5,671 nucleotides of DNA, from NCBI GenBank assembly GCA_007129055.1, contig SKWE01000134.1:1-5671 (forward strand). Direction: 5' to 3'. The notes under the pieces are model-generated. The model made no database searches, was not told the origin of the DNA, and saw only the letters and a list, made by a program, of their open reading frames with translations. Source of the stretch: Syntrophomonadaceae bacterium. Its GTDB lineage: Bacteria; Bacillota; Dethiobacteria; DTU022. Of this stretch, positions 5,518 through 5,671 are shown one piece after another. How positions within the stretch are numbered: position 1 is the stretch's first letter; every line of letters starts with the position of its first letter. The position numbers and the translations under genes were made by a program.

Positions 5518-5543
5518 GCAATTCTATCTATTTAGTTAAACTG

Positions 5544-5671
5544 TTACAGCGCCTTATCCGCTATATCCAGGCATTCATCGATGGCATCCATGCCGAATTT
5601 CAGCTCTTCCTCGTTAATGGCAATTGGCGGTGCCAGGAATAGGTAGTTCCACCTGGGATAGATATAAACCC
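5544..5671 (-). CDS. Class III aminotransferase, C-terminal end (enters from beyond the window)
   Basis: Only the last 41 codons and the TAA are in the window. The peptide includes YPRWNYLFLAPPIAINEEEL and a closing helix (MDAIDECLDIADKAL). The APP-x-I-x-xEEEL-x(2)-G segment is the usual C-terminal signature of fold type I, class III PLP-dependent aminotransferases, the group that includes taurine/beta-alanine:pyruvate and putrescine transaminases. The substrate cannot be told from this piece, and the catalytic lysine lies outside. It stops 26 bases upstream of pylT, in the same direction, with no visible terminator between, so pylT may lie in its transcript. Confidence 0.75.
   Translation of the reverse strand, partial: VYIYPRWNYLFLAPPIAINEEELKFGMDAIDECLDIADKAL

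Noticed and set aside
5521..5526. TAGAAT as a -10 box for a pylT promoter
   Set aside because: It ends three bases before the tRNA 5' end, so transcription would begin inside the mature tRNA, and no -35 is found at the right distance.
5445..5642. Plus-strand open frame of 65 codons
   Set aside because: It runs antisense through the tRNA-Pyl gene and the end of the aminotransferase gene, and its peptide resembles no family I recognise.
1..5671. CRISPR array, insertion sequence or transposase
   Set aside because: No regularly spaced repeats, terminal inverted repeats or transposase-like frames were seen on either strand.

Overview
The window carries an almost complete bacterial pyrrolysine (Pyl, the 22nd genetically encoded amino acid) cassette. 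The organism looks like a low-to-moderate-GC anaerobic member of the Bacillota (clostridial or Desulfitobacterium-like). Supporting signs are the AT-rich intergenic DNA, strong GGAGG-type ribosome binding sites, frequent TTG/GTG starts, a dockerin-type secreted protein, and a pyrrolysyl-tRNA synthetase whose N-terminal domain is a separate gene (pylSn), as in Desulfitobacterium-type bacteria. The species cannot be fixed from the sequence.

Right half, all read on the minus strand: the last 41 codons of a class III aminotransferase (5544-5671), then tRNA-Pyl with a CTA anticodon (pylT, 5446-5517), then pylB (4323-5405), pylC (3094-4278), pylD (2254-3090) and pylSn (1897-2232). PylB turns lysine into 3-methylornithine, PylC joins it to the epsilon-amine of a second lysine, and PylD oxidises the product to pyrrolysine. 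PylSn binds tRNA-Pyl. The catalytic synthetase subunit PylSc is absent from the window, as are the usual amber-containing methylamine methyltransferase genes (mtmB, mtbB, mttB).

Left half: a plus-strand lysophospholipid acyltransferase-like gene (1288-1878) converges on pylSn with an 18-bp gap. It is divergent from a minus-strand four-helix membrane protein of unknown function (757-1176). A minus-strand ridA gene (303-683) follows, with a good extended -10 promoter. At the edge is the start of a secreted protein (1-260) whose signal peptide is followed almost at once by a dockerin type I calcium loop.

The most interesting biology is amber usage. Three of the eight visible stop codons are TAG: those of pylSn, the acyltransferase and the membrane protein. 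In a Pyl-decoding cell these are ambiguous. The acyltransferase TAG is backed directly by TAA. The membrane protein could gain 14 residues by readthrough. pylSn has two in-frame TAGs separated by three codons before a TAA inside the convergent gene. The three Pyl biosynthesis enzyme genes all end in TAA.
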